A DNA stretch of 64,000 nt from Salvelinus alpinus. Taxonomy: Eukaryota; Chordata; Actinopteri; Salmoniformes; Salmonidae. Below are positions 35,823-48,394 of this stretch, piece after piece (within the stretch, counting starts at the first letter, position 1; each line of letters starts with the position of its first letter). The position numbers were made by a program, and so were the translations under genes. The notes under the pieces were generated by a model. The model worked only from the letters and a program-made list of their open reading frames with translations, did no database searches and was not told the DNA's origin. The stretch lies in the NCBI RefSeq assembly GCF_045679555.1, contig NC_092092.1, forward strand, positions 25,049,469-25,113,468, written 5' to 3'.

Positions 35823-35982
35823 GATAAAGTAATCCTTCTCACCCCCCCCCCCCCCCCTTAAAAGATTTAGATGCACTATTGTAAAGTGGCTGTTCCACTG
35901 GATGTCATAAGGTGAATGCACCAATTTGTAAGTCGCTCTGGATAAGAGCGTCTGCTAAATGACTTAAATGTAAATGTAAAAA

Positions 35983-38113
35983 TGTAGCAGCAGAGAGAAC
36001 AGAGGTGTTTGATAGCTGTGTTAACCCAGTTCTTCGCCTTTCAAAAAGGACAGAACATCCCTAAGGACAATTCAATTATCTTCTTGTCTGCCTACTGTGG
36101 ATTAACCTTTTTATTCAATAATCGTTCCTCAGTCATTAGGACTCAGTGTGTAGAGGTTTTGTCCCCTCAAGAAAGAATTCCTATTTAGACAAACACAATG
36201 AAAACTATATGAGCAAGGAGACAAAAACTGAGCATGAATGACTGCACAAGAGGTTTGCAAAAGTAGAAACTTAATACAAACTATTAAGTCTTCGCCAACA
36301 ACTGAAACACTTTAGCCATTATGAAAGCGCAAACTGTTTCAAAACAACCAAACGAATTAGCTTGGTCATCACAGCTTTCAAGGGACACAATTGTGAAACC
36401 TCACATTGTGCTATTGTGGCTAAGAGTCTCTTAAGTAGGCCTAGCTTACATTACTGCAGGGTGATCCATCATTACCCATTATTATTATTAGCCGGACACA
36501 TTACTACACAACTCACTATGCATGAGAACGCAATCCTCCAGCCGGTCTGCTTCTCCTCTACGTGCCAGCCTGTCAGCGTCTCGGTCTCATTTAATGTGCA
36601 GGCATATGACCGTGGCTGTGTAGTGTACCACTCCAGGCAAAGGACAACCCACTTATATAATCATAACACTTTAATACAACAACACGTTGCTTGCCAATCG
36701 TAGTGTAAGGTTTAATAGGTTGACATTTTCAATAAGGCTGAAAAAGCAAGAAATTACTCCCAATGGATAATATGTCACTGTCAACAACAGCAGTTAAGTT
36801 TACTACCTGGTAATAGCCTACACAGAGTGCCCATGCCCATGTTTGCCAGGCCAGGAGGAAGCAGCCAACTAGGGGGACTTGGCAACATGGATTGACAACA
36901 GAGAGGGCCCTGTCCTGGACTTCAGTCAAGACTCCATGTGTCTCTCCCTGCCCTTAACTAGTTCTCTGCCCATGTCTCTATGACGACCTTAGGCCAAGTA
37001 CTGCTTGGCTGCCCAGCTAGCTAACTCCCTGCCCGTAAGCCTGAAATAGTGGCCCTTATCCCCTCCAGGGTGGCCTGCCATAGAACCATCTCAGTCCCAA
37101 ATGGAATCCTATCCCTTATGGGTTCTGGTCAAAAGCAGAGTACTATAAAGGGAATAGGGTGTCATATGGGATACATCCCATGTCTCAGTCCCTACCTGTT
37201 GAGCTCAGAGTGGAAAAGAGGTAGAATAGAATGACCACAATAGGACTGCTAAACTAGAGGCAATGGAATGCGTTTGATGTGATTCATCATTAGAAGATAT
37301 TCATACTCTGGATAAAAGATCAGTCGGTTCTCTTCAAATATCAAAAGGGCCAAACCTCACACCTTGGGTCCTTATAAGAAATGGCCCATAAGGGCCCCCG
37401 TGTGTGTTCGGGGGCAGTGTCTTATCGCAACAGTATTACCACTTGGTCCCATTATCACATGCATGACAAAAGGAGAGGAGAAGACTCCAGGCAGCACTGT
37501 CATCTTCAATTACATCCTTTCAATATGAGTTTACATAAATCATGCAAGCTATACGAAGCCACAGACATTCCACATCAAGCTCAAAACATTCCAAACCGAT
37601 TGCCTATTTGTAGCCCCTTCGTTGCAGGCCAGGAGCGACAAAGCTGGGCAGTTAACTTTGAGCACCATTTCACCTCAGTGAAAAGTCTAGACAACTATAA
37701 AAATACTACTAAAAACAAAAGCCAGGCCATTTTATTCTTTGCCTAGTACGTCATGCATTGATGGGTAAGAGTAGTCACTTGGGAATCGACAACCAAGCTG
37801 TATGTCCCAAAATATGCTGCTCCCCACACGGTCTAAAAACACAGCCGGGGTCTGGATTCCATCTCAGTAATCTTTCAAATGCTGCTCAGAGCTGGACTAG
37901 TTGAGCAGGCCTTGCTAGCTACACTCCAGACTTATAAACACACACATGACATCTCAAATCTTTGTTTCAACTTCAAATATGGTGTCCAGATTCATTTCAG
38001 TAACTAGTTAAAATGGGTGGAGATGAGAATGAGTGTTCTATTTCAATCTGTGTTTTGAAACTGAGCATCATGCCAAAGCATTAGCCAGCGATGGTGACTT
38101 TATGTAACACACT
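35983..38113. other. non-coding host DNA
   Basis: No gene was recognised. A copy of the short GGTCAAAAG MITE is at 37095-37170 (GGTTCTGGTCAAAAGCAGAG, then AAAGGGAATAGGGTGTCAT). Frames at 36362-36703 and 37381-37746 lack motifs. Confidence 0.5.
37095..37170. mobile_element. short MITE (GGTCAAAAG family), second copy
   Basis: TCAGTCCCAAATGGAATCCT at the left and AGGGAATAGGGTGTCATATG at the right are nearly complementary, giving the hairpin form expected of this small dispersed element. Confidence 0.65.
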
Positions 38114-38482
38114 TTAAAGTTGAAATACGTAGCTTTTGGACCCACCCGACCAAATTCATATAGAAATGTGAGTTATAGATCGATCATTCTACTTGAAAGC
38201 AAGTCTAAAAAGCAGAAGCAGTACATCTGTTCTGTGTATGACATTTCTATGCTTCCCGTTCTTAAGTTTCATTTTTCCGTCTTTTAGTTTCAGTTTTGAA
38301 TACCAGCTTCAAACAGCTGAAACAACATTTTTGGCTATGGAAAATATTTCACTGCGGTTTAGATGGTACAATGATTCTCTACACTATGCTATCTGATTTT
38401 GTCACAAACTGAAATTATGCTAACTATTCGAGTTTTAGCAACCAGGAAATGGCGGAGTGATTTCTGCATAGTGCAACTTTAA
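38114..38482 (-). mobile_element. MITE with TTAAAGTTG ends, copy 1
   Basis: The ends TTAAAGTTG (38114-38122) and CAACTTTAA (38474-38482) are exact complements. The interior includes ATTTCCTGG-type and CAGCTGAAAC motifs and matches 56266-56594 in reverse orientation. Non-coding. Confidence 0.85.
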
Positions 38483-39977
38483 GCACTCAAAGCATCACAT
38501 GATAGCAGATCCAACTGGCAGAAAGGTCTATGAATGATTAACAGATTCTTATGCTTGCCCTCAGCGCCAGGGCACCAACATAGAGGATGACATCATAAAA
38601 TGCCAGATTCATACTATAAGGCTAACCTGACCCATACTGTGCTAACTTGGATATTTTTCTCTACACATTTTCCTTTCTAGCATGGTTCCTAGAACTATGG
38701 TGGATGCGTAAAGCGGCCAGCCCAGTACAGCTTAGCTTGTACTGTTAACCAGGAACGTCCCCATTAACTTTTATATCACACACAATCAACCTCTTACTCT
38801 GATAGTCCTCCTGGTTTACCAGCTAGGCCACAATCCTACAACCATGTTCCAATCATGTTCCGCACCGATTACTATCCCTCTTTGGAAATGTCATCCTTGT
38901 TGTCAAGTCAATCTTCCGTCTCTCCTTTCACAGCTGGACCACCTTGAAGAGAAACAAGCACACGTCGCAGTCCACAACTATGCTAGTTGTATTTTTGGGC
39001 CCTTTACATTTTTCAAAGGAAAGAGAGAGAGAGTGAGAGAGAACATGACTTTTTCACTAGGCGGAGGGGAAGGTGCTGGTGGTGTATTGTGAACAGTAGT
39101 GGATCTTACACAACTGCAGAGTCACTAACATACTTTATGCCCTGTTAAATATTGAATTCTGACTGGGCATAGTCACATTTTAGTTTACATTAACAATGTT
39201 ATAGGCTGGCAATTGTTAATAAGAAACACATTTAAAAAAAGTTGACATTCTTGCTCCATAAGTAGCTCAAATCAACAACAAAAAATGTAGTTTCCTTTTA
39301 TGGTTCCACAACCATTGCTCATACTACCAACATGTGTCAGCCATGTTCGGGTAAACTATTTCATGGCCTAACACAGTAATTATGTTAGACATGGTATATT
39401 ACATTACCCATGTTTAGTTAATATCACATCTGGACGATGCCTTGTACACGCAAGCACATGAGATCATTACGTTTCGATTTGGCAAAACATATTTTGGAAA
39501 ACTGAGGCCACATGCTTACTACTAGGGTGTAGTGAAAAGCTATAACTAGCCTAATCCATTTAACCAATGAGAGTATTCCTGTTTTGTTTACCATGAACTG
39601 GTAAATCCCTCATCTCCCCTACCCCCATCCCTCCCCATCACTCACCCGCCTTGACAAACAACCCATATTGAGGTGCTAATGTCATTAGGAGGATGGGGCT
39701 GCTGCAAGCTGTTACGGCCCATCAATACAATTACAAATTAATTCAACAAAGGCAACAAGTTCACAATTTAGTGTCAAAGAACTCCGGTGCCATCAGGGAC
39801 CTTAATGGGCCCTGCAGGTCCAAACATATCGCAACATGCTGCTCTGTACACCCTTATGTTAAACTAAGGAAATTGTGTGTCTATAGCTAGGGCTGACAGT
39901 GTGAGAACTTGTGAAGAGCAGAATCAACAACCTCTGCATAATTGGGTTAAATGCGGAAAACACATTTCAGTTGAATA
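38483..39977. other. non-coding host DNA
   Basis: No gene or known element is seen. There is a GAGAGA-rich run near 39020-39042. Confidence 0.45.
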
Positions 39978-40095
39978 CATTTTTTTTTTATTTTACCTTT
40001 ATTTAACTAGGCAAGTCAGTTAAGAACAAATTCTTATTTTCAATGACGCCCTAGGAACAGTGGGTTAACTGCCTGTACCCCCCTTTCCCCTTAAA
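39978..40095 (-). repeat. dispersed repeat fragment (CCTTTATTTAACTAGGCAAG)
   Basis: The T-rich start and CTTTATTTAACTAGGCAAGT, then AACAGTGGGTTAACTGCCTG, is a common salmonid and cyprinid repeat. It is probably a SINE or LINE 3' end in reverse. The other half of the same repeat type occurs at 3071-3165, and a short piece at 51040-51085. Confidence 0.65.
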
Positions 40096-40103
40096 ATCAG
40101 TCT

Positions 40104-40268
40104 CGTGTGGCTCAGTTGGTAGAGCATGGCACTTGCAACTTCAGGGTTGTGAGTTCGATTACCACGGGGGTCCAGTACTGGAAAATAAACACATTTTAAA
40201 AGTATCCACTCGCTACTTACTGTAAGTTGCTCTGGATAAGAGTGTCCGCTAAATGACTAAAATGTAAA
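40104..40268 (+). mobile_element. HpaI SINE (tRNA-Lys-like head, L2 tail)
   Basis: The head reads TGTGGCTCAGTTGGTAGAGC (A box) and the B box GAGTTCGATTACC follows, both like lysine tRNA. The tail TTGCTCTGGATAAGAGTGTC and GCTAAATGACTAAAATG matches the L2-type LINE tail at 35922-35978 with a few changes. It is a typical salmonid HpaI SINE, transcribed by RNA polymerase III and copied by LINE enzymes. Confidence 0.92.
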
Positions 40269-41520
40269 TAATCAAACCGTTTTGTGAGAATGTGTTCAGT
40301 TGGTAAGCCATTGTTAAGTAAATGAAAGCTGAAAAGTACCCGTGGCCTGGCTTTGGCCCAAGTGAGAGCAGTTCCGCCATGGCCCAGTGAGACACTGGGT
40401 GTCGGCCCGCTTAGATTCTGGGCCTTTTGGATAAAATACTGGTGTAACTCCTATATGGAACTGCATCATTAATGACATTACTGTAGGTCAGCGGTGAAAC
40501 AGACATGTAACCCAACCTATATGGGTAATAATAGGTAGACCTGACTAGCACATTGCTTGTTTATCATGTTTTGATGGAAAGACATATACCTTCCTGTAAC
40601 TTAAATACAAACCATTGAATCTAAGCCAAACAATTATTGACCAATATTGCGACCTGGATATGTTTCCAGGAAATATCTAACAGTATTCTTACATGGTGAA
40701 TTCAGGGCGATGTACGTAGGCAGCGTTGTAGAATGATGTCAATATCATATCAGGTATAATCTGATAATGGCCATGTAAACAATCGTTATTCTGGGTAGTG
40801 TCACATGTACACAAAGTATTTTGTCTACGTAATGTCCCATTGTGCTCAGAGTAGTTACTTGCCATTGTCACCATAACCTGTTCTAGTTTATCTTCACAAC
40901 CAAATGGGTTGGTATGTTATCTGAGGCTAGCCTTCATATGACTAATGAGAGAGAAAGAACTATGGAAATAAAGAGCGAGAGAAATACCCCTCCCTATATG
41001 GCGAAATGGTGTTGTCAGCTCCTGGTCCGTACTGACTAAGGCATCACTAACTATCAGCAAACAGAATGTGTAAATAATTACTTTACATAACATATGGAGG
41101 TCAAGGGTCAATCCCTGTAGGGTTTGTCCACAGCTAAGCCACAGCTAAGCTTGTTTACAACAACGCTCACTCAATACGTTTAAAGTCGAAGTGAGTGAGA
41201 AAAATCTTTGAACTAGAGCAATGTTTACGCTAGTTTAAAAAAAACTCAGAATTGACAACTTAAACGAACACGGCTATCCTGACCCTGATGACCTGTAGAA
41301 TAAAACACTCGAAAAGGTCAATAGCCTGTGGCAAATATGAAACACTCAACTTTAGCCTATAGCATGGGGGTCAGGCTGAGGGCAAGAGAGCGGTATAGTA
41401 ACATTATCATTATCCCTGTCTGTGTGGGCTACCTGATTAATACAGGAGGTTGGTGGACAGCATGGTGAAGTGATGTAGATAGTTCTGCAAGGCAAGCCTG
41501 GACAGCTGACTGGGTAAATA
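40269..41520. other. non-coding host DNA, part related to 45.8-46.4 kb
   Basis: No gene. About 40318-40460 resembles 45795-45905 (AGCTGAAAAGTACC, GTGGCCT, GGCCCAGTGAGACA), and CATATGGAGGTCAAGGGTCA at 41091 recurs at 46308. Confidence 0.5.
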
Positions 41521-42169
41521 GACCCACCTCAGCAGGAACACTATAGGAAGTGTGTGTCTAAACCCACCTCAGCAGGAACACTATAGGAAGTGTGTGTCTA
41601 AACCCACCTCAGCAGGAACACTATAGGAAGTGTGTGTCTAAACCCACCTCAGCAGGAACACTATAGGAAGTGTGTGTCTAAACCCACCTCAGCAGGAACA
41701 CTATAGGAAGTGTGTGTCTAAACCCACCTCAGCAGGAACACTATAGGAAGTGTGTGTCTAAACCCACCTCAGCAGGAACACTATAGGAAGTGTGTGTCTA
41801 AACCCACCTCAGCAGGAACACTATAGGAAGTGTGTGTCTAAACCCACCTCAGCAGGAACACTATAGGAAGTGTGTGTCTAAACCCACCTCAGCAGGAACA
41901 CTATAGGAAGTGTGTGTCTAAACCCACCTCAGCAGGAACACTATAGGAAGTGTGTGTCTAAACCCACCTCAGCAGGAACACTATAGGAAGTGTGTGTCTA
42001 AACCCACCTCAGCAGGAACACTATAGGAAGTGTGTGTCTAAACCCACCTCAGCAGGAACACTATAGGAAGTGTGTGTCTAAACCCACCTCAGCAGGAACA
42101 CTATAGGAAGTGTGTGTCTAAACCCACCTCAGCAGGAACACTATAGGAAGTGTGTGTCTAAACCCACCT
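41521..42169. repeat. 40-bp minisatellite, 16 full copies plus a partial
   Basis: The unit AACCCACCTCAGCAGGAACA plus CTATAGGAAGTGTGTGTCTA is repeated exactly from 41521 to 42160, followed by AACCCACCT. Only the first base of the array differs (G for A). Near-perfect identity suggests recent expansion or conversion. ACACT and AGTGT within each unit can form a short stem. Confidence 0.98.
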
Positions 42170-43046
42170 AACGGGCCTCATGCACACAGAAACAACCCAC
42201 AGGAGCATTAAGTGGAGCATGTTCAACAAGGGAACATAACGTCAGCGTGCCTCAACCAGCAACTAGCCAGCAGTGTGTTACTCTACTCTGTGTGGCCCCC
42301 TCTCCAGCACACACACCCTACCCTCCACACCCGCCCCACTACCCATTTCCCCCAGCGTCATGGTTCAAATCCATCTCATGTAACTTGCGGTTAGCTTATT
42401 GTTGTTCATCCCTTGTTATATCTTCACCACTGCACTGCTAGCTAACCGGTAACTGTTGATCTCATGTAACACATTTCAGCCACGTGGTCCTGTGGCGGAC
42501 TGCAGGAGAGAGATGTTTTTAATCTTTCCATATCCTGCCATTAGTCAGCAGCTAGGGGCTTCCAAAACAAACAGACTCACTACTAGTCTGCCTGCCTCCC
42601 CACGCTGTGCTAGTTCACTGCTTTTAGAAACCTGCTACCAGCAATCAAATGGATGATGAACATGATGTTTCAGTCTTGTCAAAATCTCCCTCTGTACAAG
42701 ATGATCTCCTGGCGTTCCCTCTGGATTCCCCTCCGTTGTACCTCTATGAATAACATCCTGTGTGACAAACGTCGACACCGCTCATTCCCTCCTAAAGGAG
42801 TCGCATGCTTCCCATCCAGAACATATATTATGACGACATTTTTGTACATTTTGGTCTTGGACAACGGTTTTGTTGGCTGTTCGTGCACAAATTATTTCTC
42901 AAGGCAAGTCGAAGACTTCGGACTCGAAGTCGACGTCCATTCATTGGCCAAATTCATTCTTCAATGAAGTGTTTGTCATTCAACACTTTTTCCAAGTCAC
43001 ACTCATTCGCGGCTAGGTGTCAGCCGAACCAAAGCATGCGGAAGCC
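42170..43046. other. non-coding DNA
   Basis: No supported gene. The frames at 42653-42967 and 42805-43050 show no recognisable domain. Confidence 0.45.
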
Positions 43047-44082
43047 TTAACTTATTCGGGTTAGGGGGCAGCATTTTCACTTTTGGATAAATAGCGTGCC
43101 CAATTTCAACTCCCTTCTACTCATCCCCAGAATATAAGATATGCATATTATTAGTAGATTTGGATAGAAAACACTCTGAAGTTTCTAAAACTGTTTGAAT
43201 CATGTCTGTGAGCATAACAGAACTTATGTAGCAGGCAAAACCCAGAGGACAAACCATTCAGATTTTTTTTTTTTTTTTTGAGGTCACTGTCTTTTCAATG
43301 AGTTTATTGGGACACCAGATTTCTAAGGGACTTGTTTGCAGTTCCTACCGCTTCCACTGGATGTCACCAGTCTTCGGAAATTGGATGAGGTTATTCCTTT
43401 GTGTAATGAAGAAGTACGGCCATCGTAAAGGAGGGTCACTTGAAGTAAATTGTTTGAGAGAGGCACATTATCAAAAAAGTTGCGTCAGTTTGTTTTCTTT
43501 TTGTATTGAACACAGATCATCCCGTCTTCAAATTGATCGATTATTAACGTTTAAAAATACCTAACGTTGTATTACAAAAGTAGTTTGAAATGTTTTGGTA
43601 AAGTTTACATGCAACTTTTGATATATTTTGTAGTGACGTTGCGCAAGTTGGAAGCTGTGTTTTTCTGGATGAAACGCGCCAAATAAATTGACATTTTGGA
43701 TATATATATAGACGGAATTAATCGAACAAAAGGACCATTTGTGATGTTTGTGACATATTGGAGTGCCAAAAAAAGAATTTCGTCAAAGGTAAGGCATGAA
43801 TTATATTTTTTATTTCTGCGTTTTGTGTCGTGCCTGCAGTGTTGAAATATGCTTCTCTCTTTGTTTACTGTTGTGCTATCATCAGATAATAGCATCTTAT
43901 GCTTTCGTCGAAAAGCCTTTTTGAAATCTGACATGTTGGCTGGATTCACAACGAGTGTAGCTTTAATTTGGTTTAATGAAAGTTTGATTTTTATATCATT
44001 TTATTTGAATATGGCGCTCTGTATTTTCCCTGGCTATTGGCCAGGTGGGACGATTGCGTCCCACCTACCCCAGAGAGGTTAA
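43047..44082. mobile_element. piggyBac-like non-autonomous element flanked by TTAA
   Basis: TTAA lies at 43047-43050 and 44079-44082, the target duplicated by piggyBac elements. The right end reads CCCCAGAGAGG. The left (CTTATTCGGG) is a decayed complement. The interior is the dispersed salmonid sequence with AGGGGGCAGCATTTTCAC near the left and ATTTTCCCTGGCTATTGGCC near the right. A run of 18 T lies at about 43263-43280. No transposase is encoded. Confidence 0.75.
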
Positions 44083-45418
44083 GGGCCAAGCCAACAGAGG
44101 GCCGGAGGCCAGCCAAGGATAGGAGGCGTACCACCCTGCCCTTGTGGAGTAACAGGGACTTTCTAAAGGAAAGACAGACGGGGGCACCAAAGAGAAACAT
44201 AATAGGGTAGGGGTGGAGATTGAGGGAGAGTGGCATATTACCATTTTACCCTCCCTCACTCCCTGCCCAGGAGGAACGCATGCCAACAGTTAATGAACAC
44301 ATGCTTTTACACTGTCCTCCAAGTCTTGCATGCAGCACTTGCTGTCATTATCCCCATAGAGAGGCACAGAAGGGGATCGAGTGTGTGAGAGATTAATAAG
44401 TGTATCTATTAGTACACGTTTTACTTTTCTATTATTTCTCCATTTTCTTTCTCTCTGCATTAGTCCACACCTGTTGTTTACGAAGCATGTGACATAAAAT
44501 GTAGGTTTGATCTGAACCCCTCCCTCTATCAGAGAGGCCTAAGCAGCAGCTAAGAGGATACAGGCCAGGGGGATGGACTCACTCAACAGGCTAACAGCTG
44601 CTTCACTATGGATGGACATTGGTCTTCAATAGAACCTTTTTGCATAAAAGGAGAAGCTGGAACCAAAACTTTATTAGATTGGAAAAGATGCCCATACTAC
44701 TGACAGAATTAGGCTACCGTTTCCCTTGTAGTAGGAAAAAGACCATCATGACAATGTGCCATTTCATCAAAACTCAGGTGACGTTATCACTACGATGTTA
44801 CTGGACATTGGAACATTGATTGGCACGCACAAGCAGAGTGCTCCCCCATGACAGCTCGATTGCTCTGCCTGTGCCCCAGAATGAGCGGAGCAGCAGCTGA
44901 TTTTGTTGTTGCCAAATCACCAGAAAGATAAGCAGATACCAGCGTTGTACAGTGCATAATCCATTCAGCCAACGCAGCAGCTACTGCTGATTAGCACACA
45001 GTTACAGTGAAACTCATGGAGTTCTAACTGAGCAGCTCGCTCTCTCACTGACAAGAATGAGATAATAAAAACAGCAAGGTGCGCTCTTTCAAAAACACCA
45101 GCAGATGTCAACAAAACCTGGCCCCAAAGACAACACAGACAGCCTCACAAACATCTCTTTACTACAGCCATAATACAGATTCACAGCAGTTTGACAAGCT
45201 GAAAAATCAGTCCATCGTTGGGTTGATTTAATTGAACCTGACTAAATTGACCAGCATACTGTGCGCACACACATGTTTTATTCCATGCAACTTTGCAGGA
45301 ATGCCCAGTTCAGGCCCAGCAGATGGGGATGGGTTACAGGCCTCAGCTCACCCACACTCACAAACACACACGCCAAACAGCCTTCTCCCCGGGAGACAGC
45401 TGGATGATAGGGATGTGA
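44083..45418. other. non-coding host DNA
   Basis: No gene or repeat was recognised over about 1.3 kb. Confidence 0.45.
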
Positions 45419-45565
45419 TATTTGCCAGGGGAGGACTGGGTAATAGGACACATTTGCCAGGGGAGGACTGGGTAATAGGACACATTTGCCAGGGGAGGAC
45501 TGGGTAATAGGACACATTTGCCAGGGGAGGACTGGGTAATAGGACACATTTGCCAGGGGAGGATG
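45419..45565. repeat. 32-bp tandem repeat, about 4.6 copies
   Basis: The unit ATTTGCCAGGGGAGGACTGG plus GTAATAGGACAC begins at 45420, 45452, 45484, 45516 and 45548. The last copy diverges after GAGGA. All six frames stay partly open through it, producing misleading Pro- and Ser-rich frames. Confidence 0.96.
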
Positions 45566-46437
45566 GAGGAATATGATCAATGTGATGCAAACCAGTGGCA
45601 TTGGTCCAGCCAGATCCTGCTGAACAGATACTCAGACAGATGGTGTTTTCCATTAAGACTTACAACAGTGTTTTACGTTAATGTATGCTCTAGTGTTATT
45701 GTGTTTCCATCAGGAGTGCGACACTAAAAAATACATTAAAACTTAAATAATATTTCAGTGTGTGAGCATTTTTCCTTTAAGTTGACAGTTAATTACTTAA
45801 CAATGGCTGAGAGCTGAAAAGTACCAGTGGCCTTGCTTCCGCCCCAAGTTAGAGCAGGTCCACCGGAGCCATGGCCCAGTGAGACATGGATAAAACACTG
45901 GGGTAAATCCTCATTGGAAATGCACCAAGAGTGTCACATCTAATGGATAGAGACACATACTTTGAGACACTGTGGCACTTAATCACAAAATCAGTGGGCA
46001 GCACATGATCAGCCAGACGAGTCCCTCTTCTACCCACATACCACTCTTATCACCCAGTCTCATTCTGTTTCCTTGTACTGTAACTATCCTCACCATCTTT
46101 CTCTGTGTGGATTTGGCATTCAACTAACAAGCAGGTCTGATTTCCTGGAAACAATAAACGATTTATGTTTGACGACAGTGAGACAACATGCAGTAGAGCT
46201 CTGGGAGAATGTCTTCATGTATGTTTACTAGTACACAGGCTATAAGAGTGTGTGTGTGTGGGCGCAATAAACTCAGTCCATCAACAGCTCCTTACTCACA
46301 CAGCCCCATATGGAGGTCAAGGGTCATAAAGGCTTTGCACAGTGCGCACGCATACACACACAGCACTGAGTGTTAGTGTGTTTGAGCAAAGCGAGAGGTA
46401 GAATCGCTAATCTTGATCACATAATGAGTAGCTAGTT
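45566..46437. other. non-coding host DNA, part related to 40.3-41.1 kb
   Basis: No gene. See the similarity at 45795-45905 and 46308-46327 to the earlier region. A short GT run is at 46250. Confidence 0.45.
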
Positions 46438-46495
46438 GGGCCTCCCGAGTGGTGCAGCGGTCTAATTCAGTGCTTGAGGCGTCTCTACAGAGATG
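46438..46495 (+). mobile_element. SINE head fragment (tRNA-Leu-like)
   Basis: GGGCCTCCCGAGTGGTGCAG followed by CGGTCTAATTCAGTGC is the 5' head of the same SINE family as 2614-3044, including the A box. It is cut off after about 58 bp. Confidence 0.8.
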
Positions 46496-48390
46496 TAAAC
46501 ACACGTTCTCTCACGGCTAACAAGCACACACAAACACTGCCCCAGTCTGTCCCTATAGGCTACCACAAAGCCAGTGGAACTGACGAACCGACAAAGTCAC
46601 TGAGATCACAATGGACCCAGATCAAAAAGAAACAAAGCAGTGCTTCCAGTGTAAAAGGGAGACAGGAGCCAAACCTTAACGGGGTTCCACATACAGGACA
46701 CACACACAGCCATCTCCTGAGAACCAACCCAGTGCACATATCCGGCCAGTCCAGCCACAGAACACCCTCTATTCATATTCACCCAGAGTAAAAGGAAATG
46801 CATGACAAGGATACTGCTGACAGACAAAGGAATATTAGAGATATTAAGTCATCAGGGTAGTGTTACTTCTGCCTATATAGACAGGCCTAGGGGCACAGTG
46901 GTCTAGGAGTCACGGGATGGATAAGCCCTCTATTGGAGTGTCCAAGGCTAGCACAGAGGAGACCACTGGGGAGAGATGACGGCATTCCTTTGTCTTTTCA
47001 GCAGCTGAAGCCTACGCTTGAGAGATACCACCGGTTTCTAAGCCCATACGGAGGGAGAGAACGATGAGAGGGAACAATGGAGAACCACTGAACTGTGAAC
47101 AGACCATAGCATTTCACTCTGATGGACAGACCAGATGCACACTACTCCGCACAATGTGTGTTTTGAATACATAAGACTCCTCTAGCCTACACATATTGCT
47201 CAACTGCCCGACTACTAGGCCAGTCACAGCAGTGGCGGTGTGTCAGAGTTGAAGGGAGTTAACCCGATCAGGGTTAATGGTTAACCTTGTCTCCATAGAG
47301 ACCTTTTATCAAATCAGGACACAGACAACCGAGTCCCACCATAAGGAGGGACAATTCAACTTGGAATCTACAGAAGTGTAAACACTGCTGCATCAATTAC
47401 ATATTGTAATGACCATGAGAACACAAACACTCCCCTAAAACACTGTTCAATTTGGTTGAAGAGACACTGATGTCCCCCCCACCAAAAAGTCAGCCATTTT
47501 TGGACTAAAGACCCAATTTATGGAGACAAAAATGAGATCACATAAAGACTCAGGGTTCTCTTTCTCAAGAGAGTGTTGGTGAGGTTGGGTCGAGGTTGGG
47601 TTTCATGACTCCAGCTGTAGGTATGCATCTCCTTTCAGGTGGAGTCCTCACTGGAATGCTCAAATCACTGGGTGGCTGTGACAAATGTTTCAAAACATGT
47701 TGGGAGGTTCAGGTGTTCAGTGACAGATTCCAGTGAATGGGTAGAGCAGAGTAGGACAGGTGTGTCGAGTTGTGTCATTTCATGGTGAAGCAAGGAATGT
47801 ATTGTACTGTGACAAGTGTCAGTCCCACAAACTACTGATGAAACCTCAGAACGTGACTAACCCTGAGAAAATTACATGATTTTTTGTCTTTACTTTTGAG
47901 CTAGCTCAGGACATGCTAATAAGGTAGTATTATCTGAAATTTCACAGCTTCTCCACATCCATTCTCTAAACACTTGTCATAATAATGAGTCATTCAAACC
48001 TAGACTTCAGGCTAAAAACTGTACTGTAGAAGCTGTGTAAAATAGCTGATGGTCAAGTGCTACAGTAGAACCAGTAGTCCTACAACCATTAGATCACAAT
48101 CAATCTTGTCAAGCAGAAACTGAATACAACAGCCCGGAGTAGTGTTGAACCACAGATTCATACACAGCCGGTTTGGCTGGAAATGTATCTAAATGCTTGT
48201 CAAATTACATTGACCGTAACCAACGCAGGTAGGTTTTTGGAATTCCCCGTATAGAATCAGGTGCATCTCACCACAGCGCTAAGAGCCAGCTAGCTTCTGA
48301 GTATCATCCTACCTATCCCTGGCTAAACTCTGTCCTTTACGGCATGGCCCAAGGCATTTGGTGGGGTTGTAACCAGTGTTCATTTTGTTT
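46496..48390. other. non-coding host DNA
   Basis: About 1.9 kb has no recognised gene or repeat. The frame 46474-46791 lacks motifs. Confidence 0.45.
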
Positions 48391-48394
48391 AGTC

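Larger units (their letters stand above)
32775..35982 (+). mobile_element. L2-clade LINE (salmonid RSg-type), nearly intact, 5' end uncertain
   Basis: The element encodes an apurinic-type endonuclease and a reverse transcriptase, has a 3' untranslated region with a poly-C run (about 35841-35857), and ends in the stem-loop tail AAGTCGCTCTGGATAAGAGC and an ATGTAA repeat. The same tail is carried by the HpaI SINE at 40104-40268, so this family can serve as its partner. The left limit near 32775 is judged from memory of related copies and a clear target duplication was not found. One frame shift in a poly-C tract separates the two coding halves. Confidence 0.92.

Noticed and set aside
40110-40170. 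A functional tRNA gene with recognisable A and B boxes
   Set aside because: The tRNA-like part lacks a full cloverleaf and continues into an L2 tail; it is an HpaI SINE.
41521-42169. CRISPR-like array
   Set aside because: The units are head-to-tail with no distinct spacers, in a vertebrate genome; it is a minisatellite.
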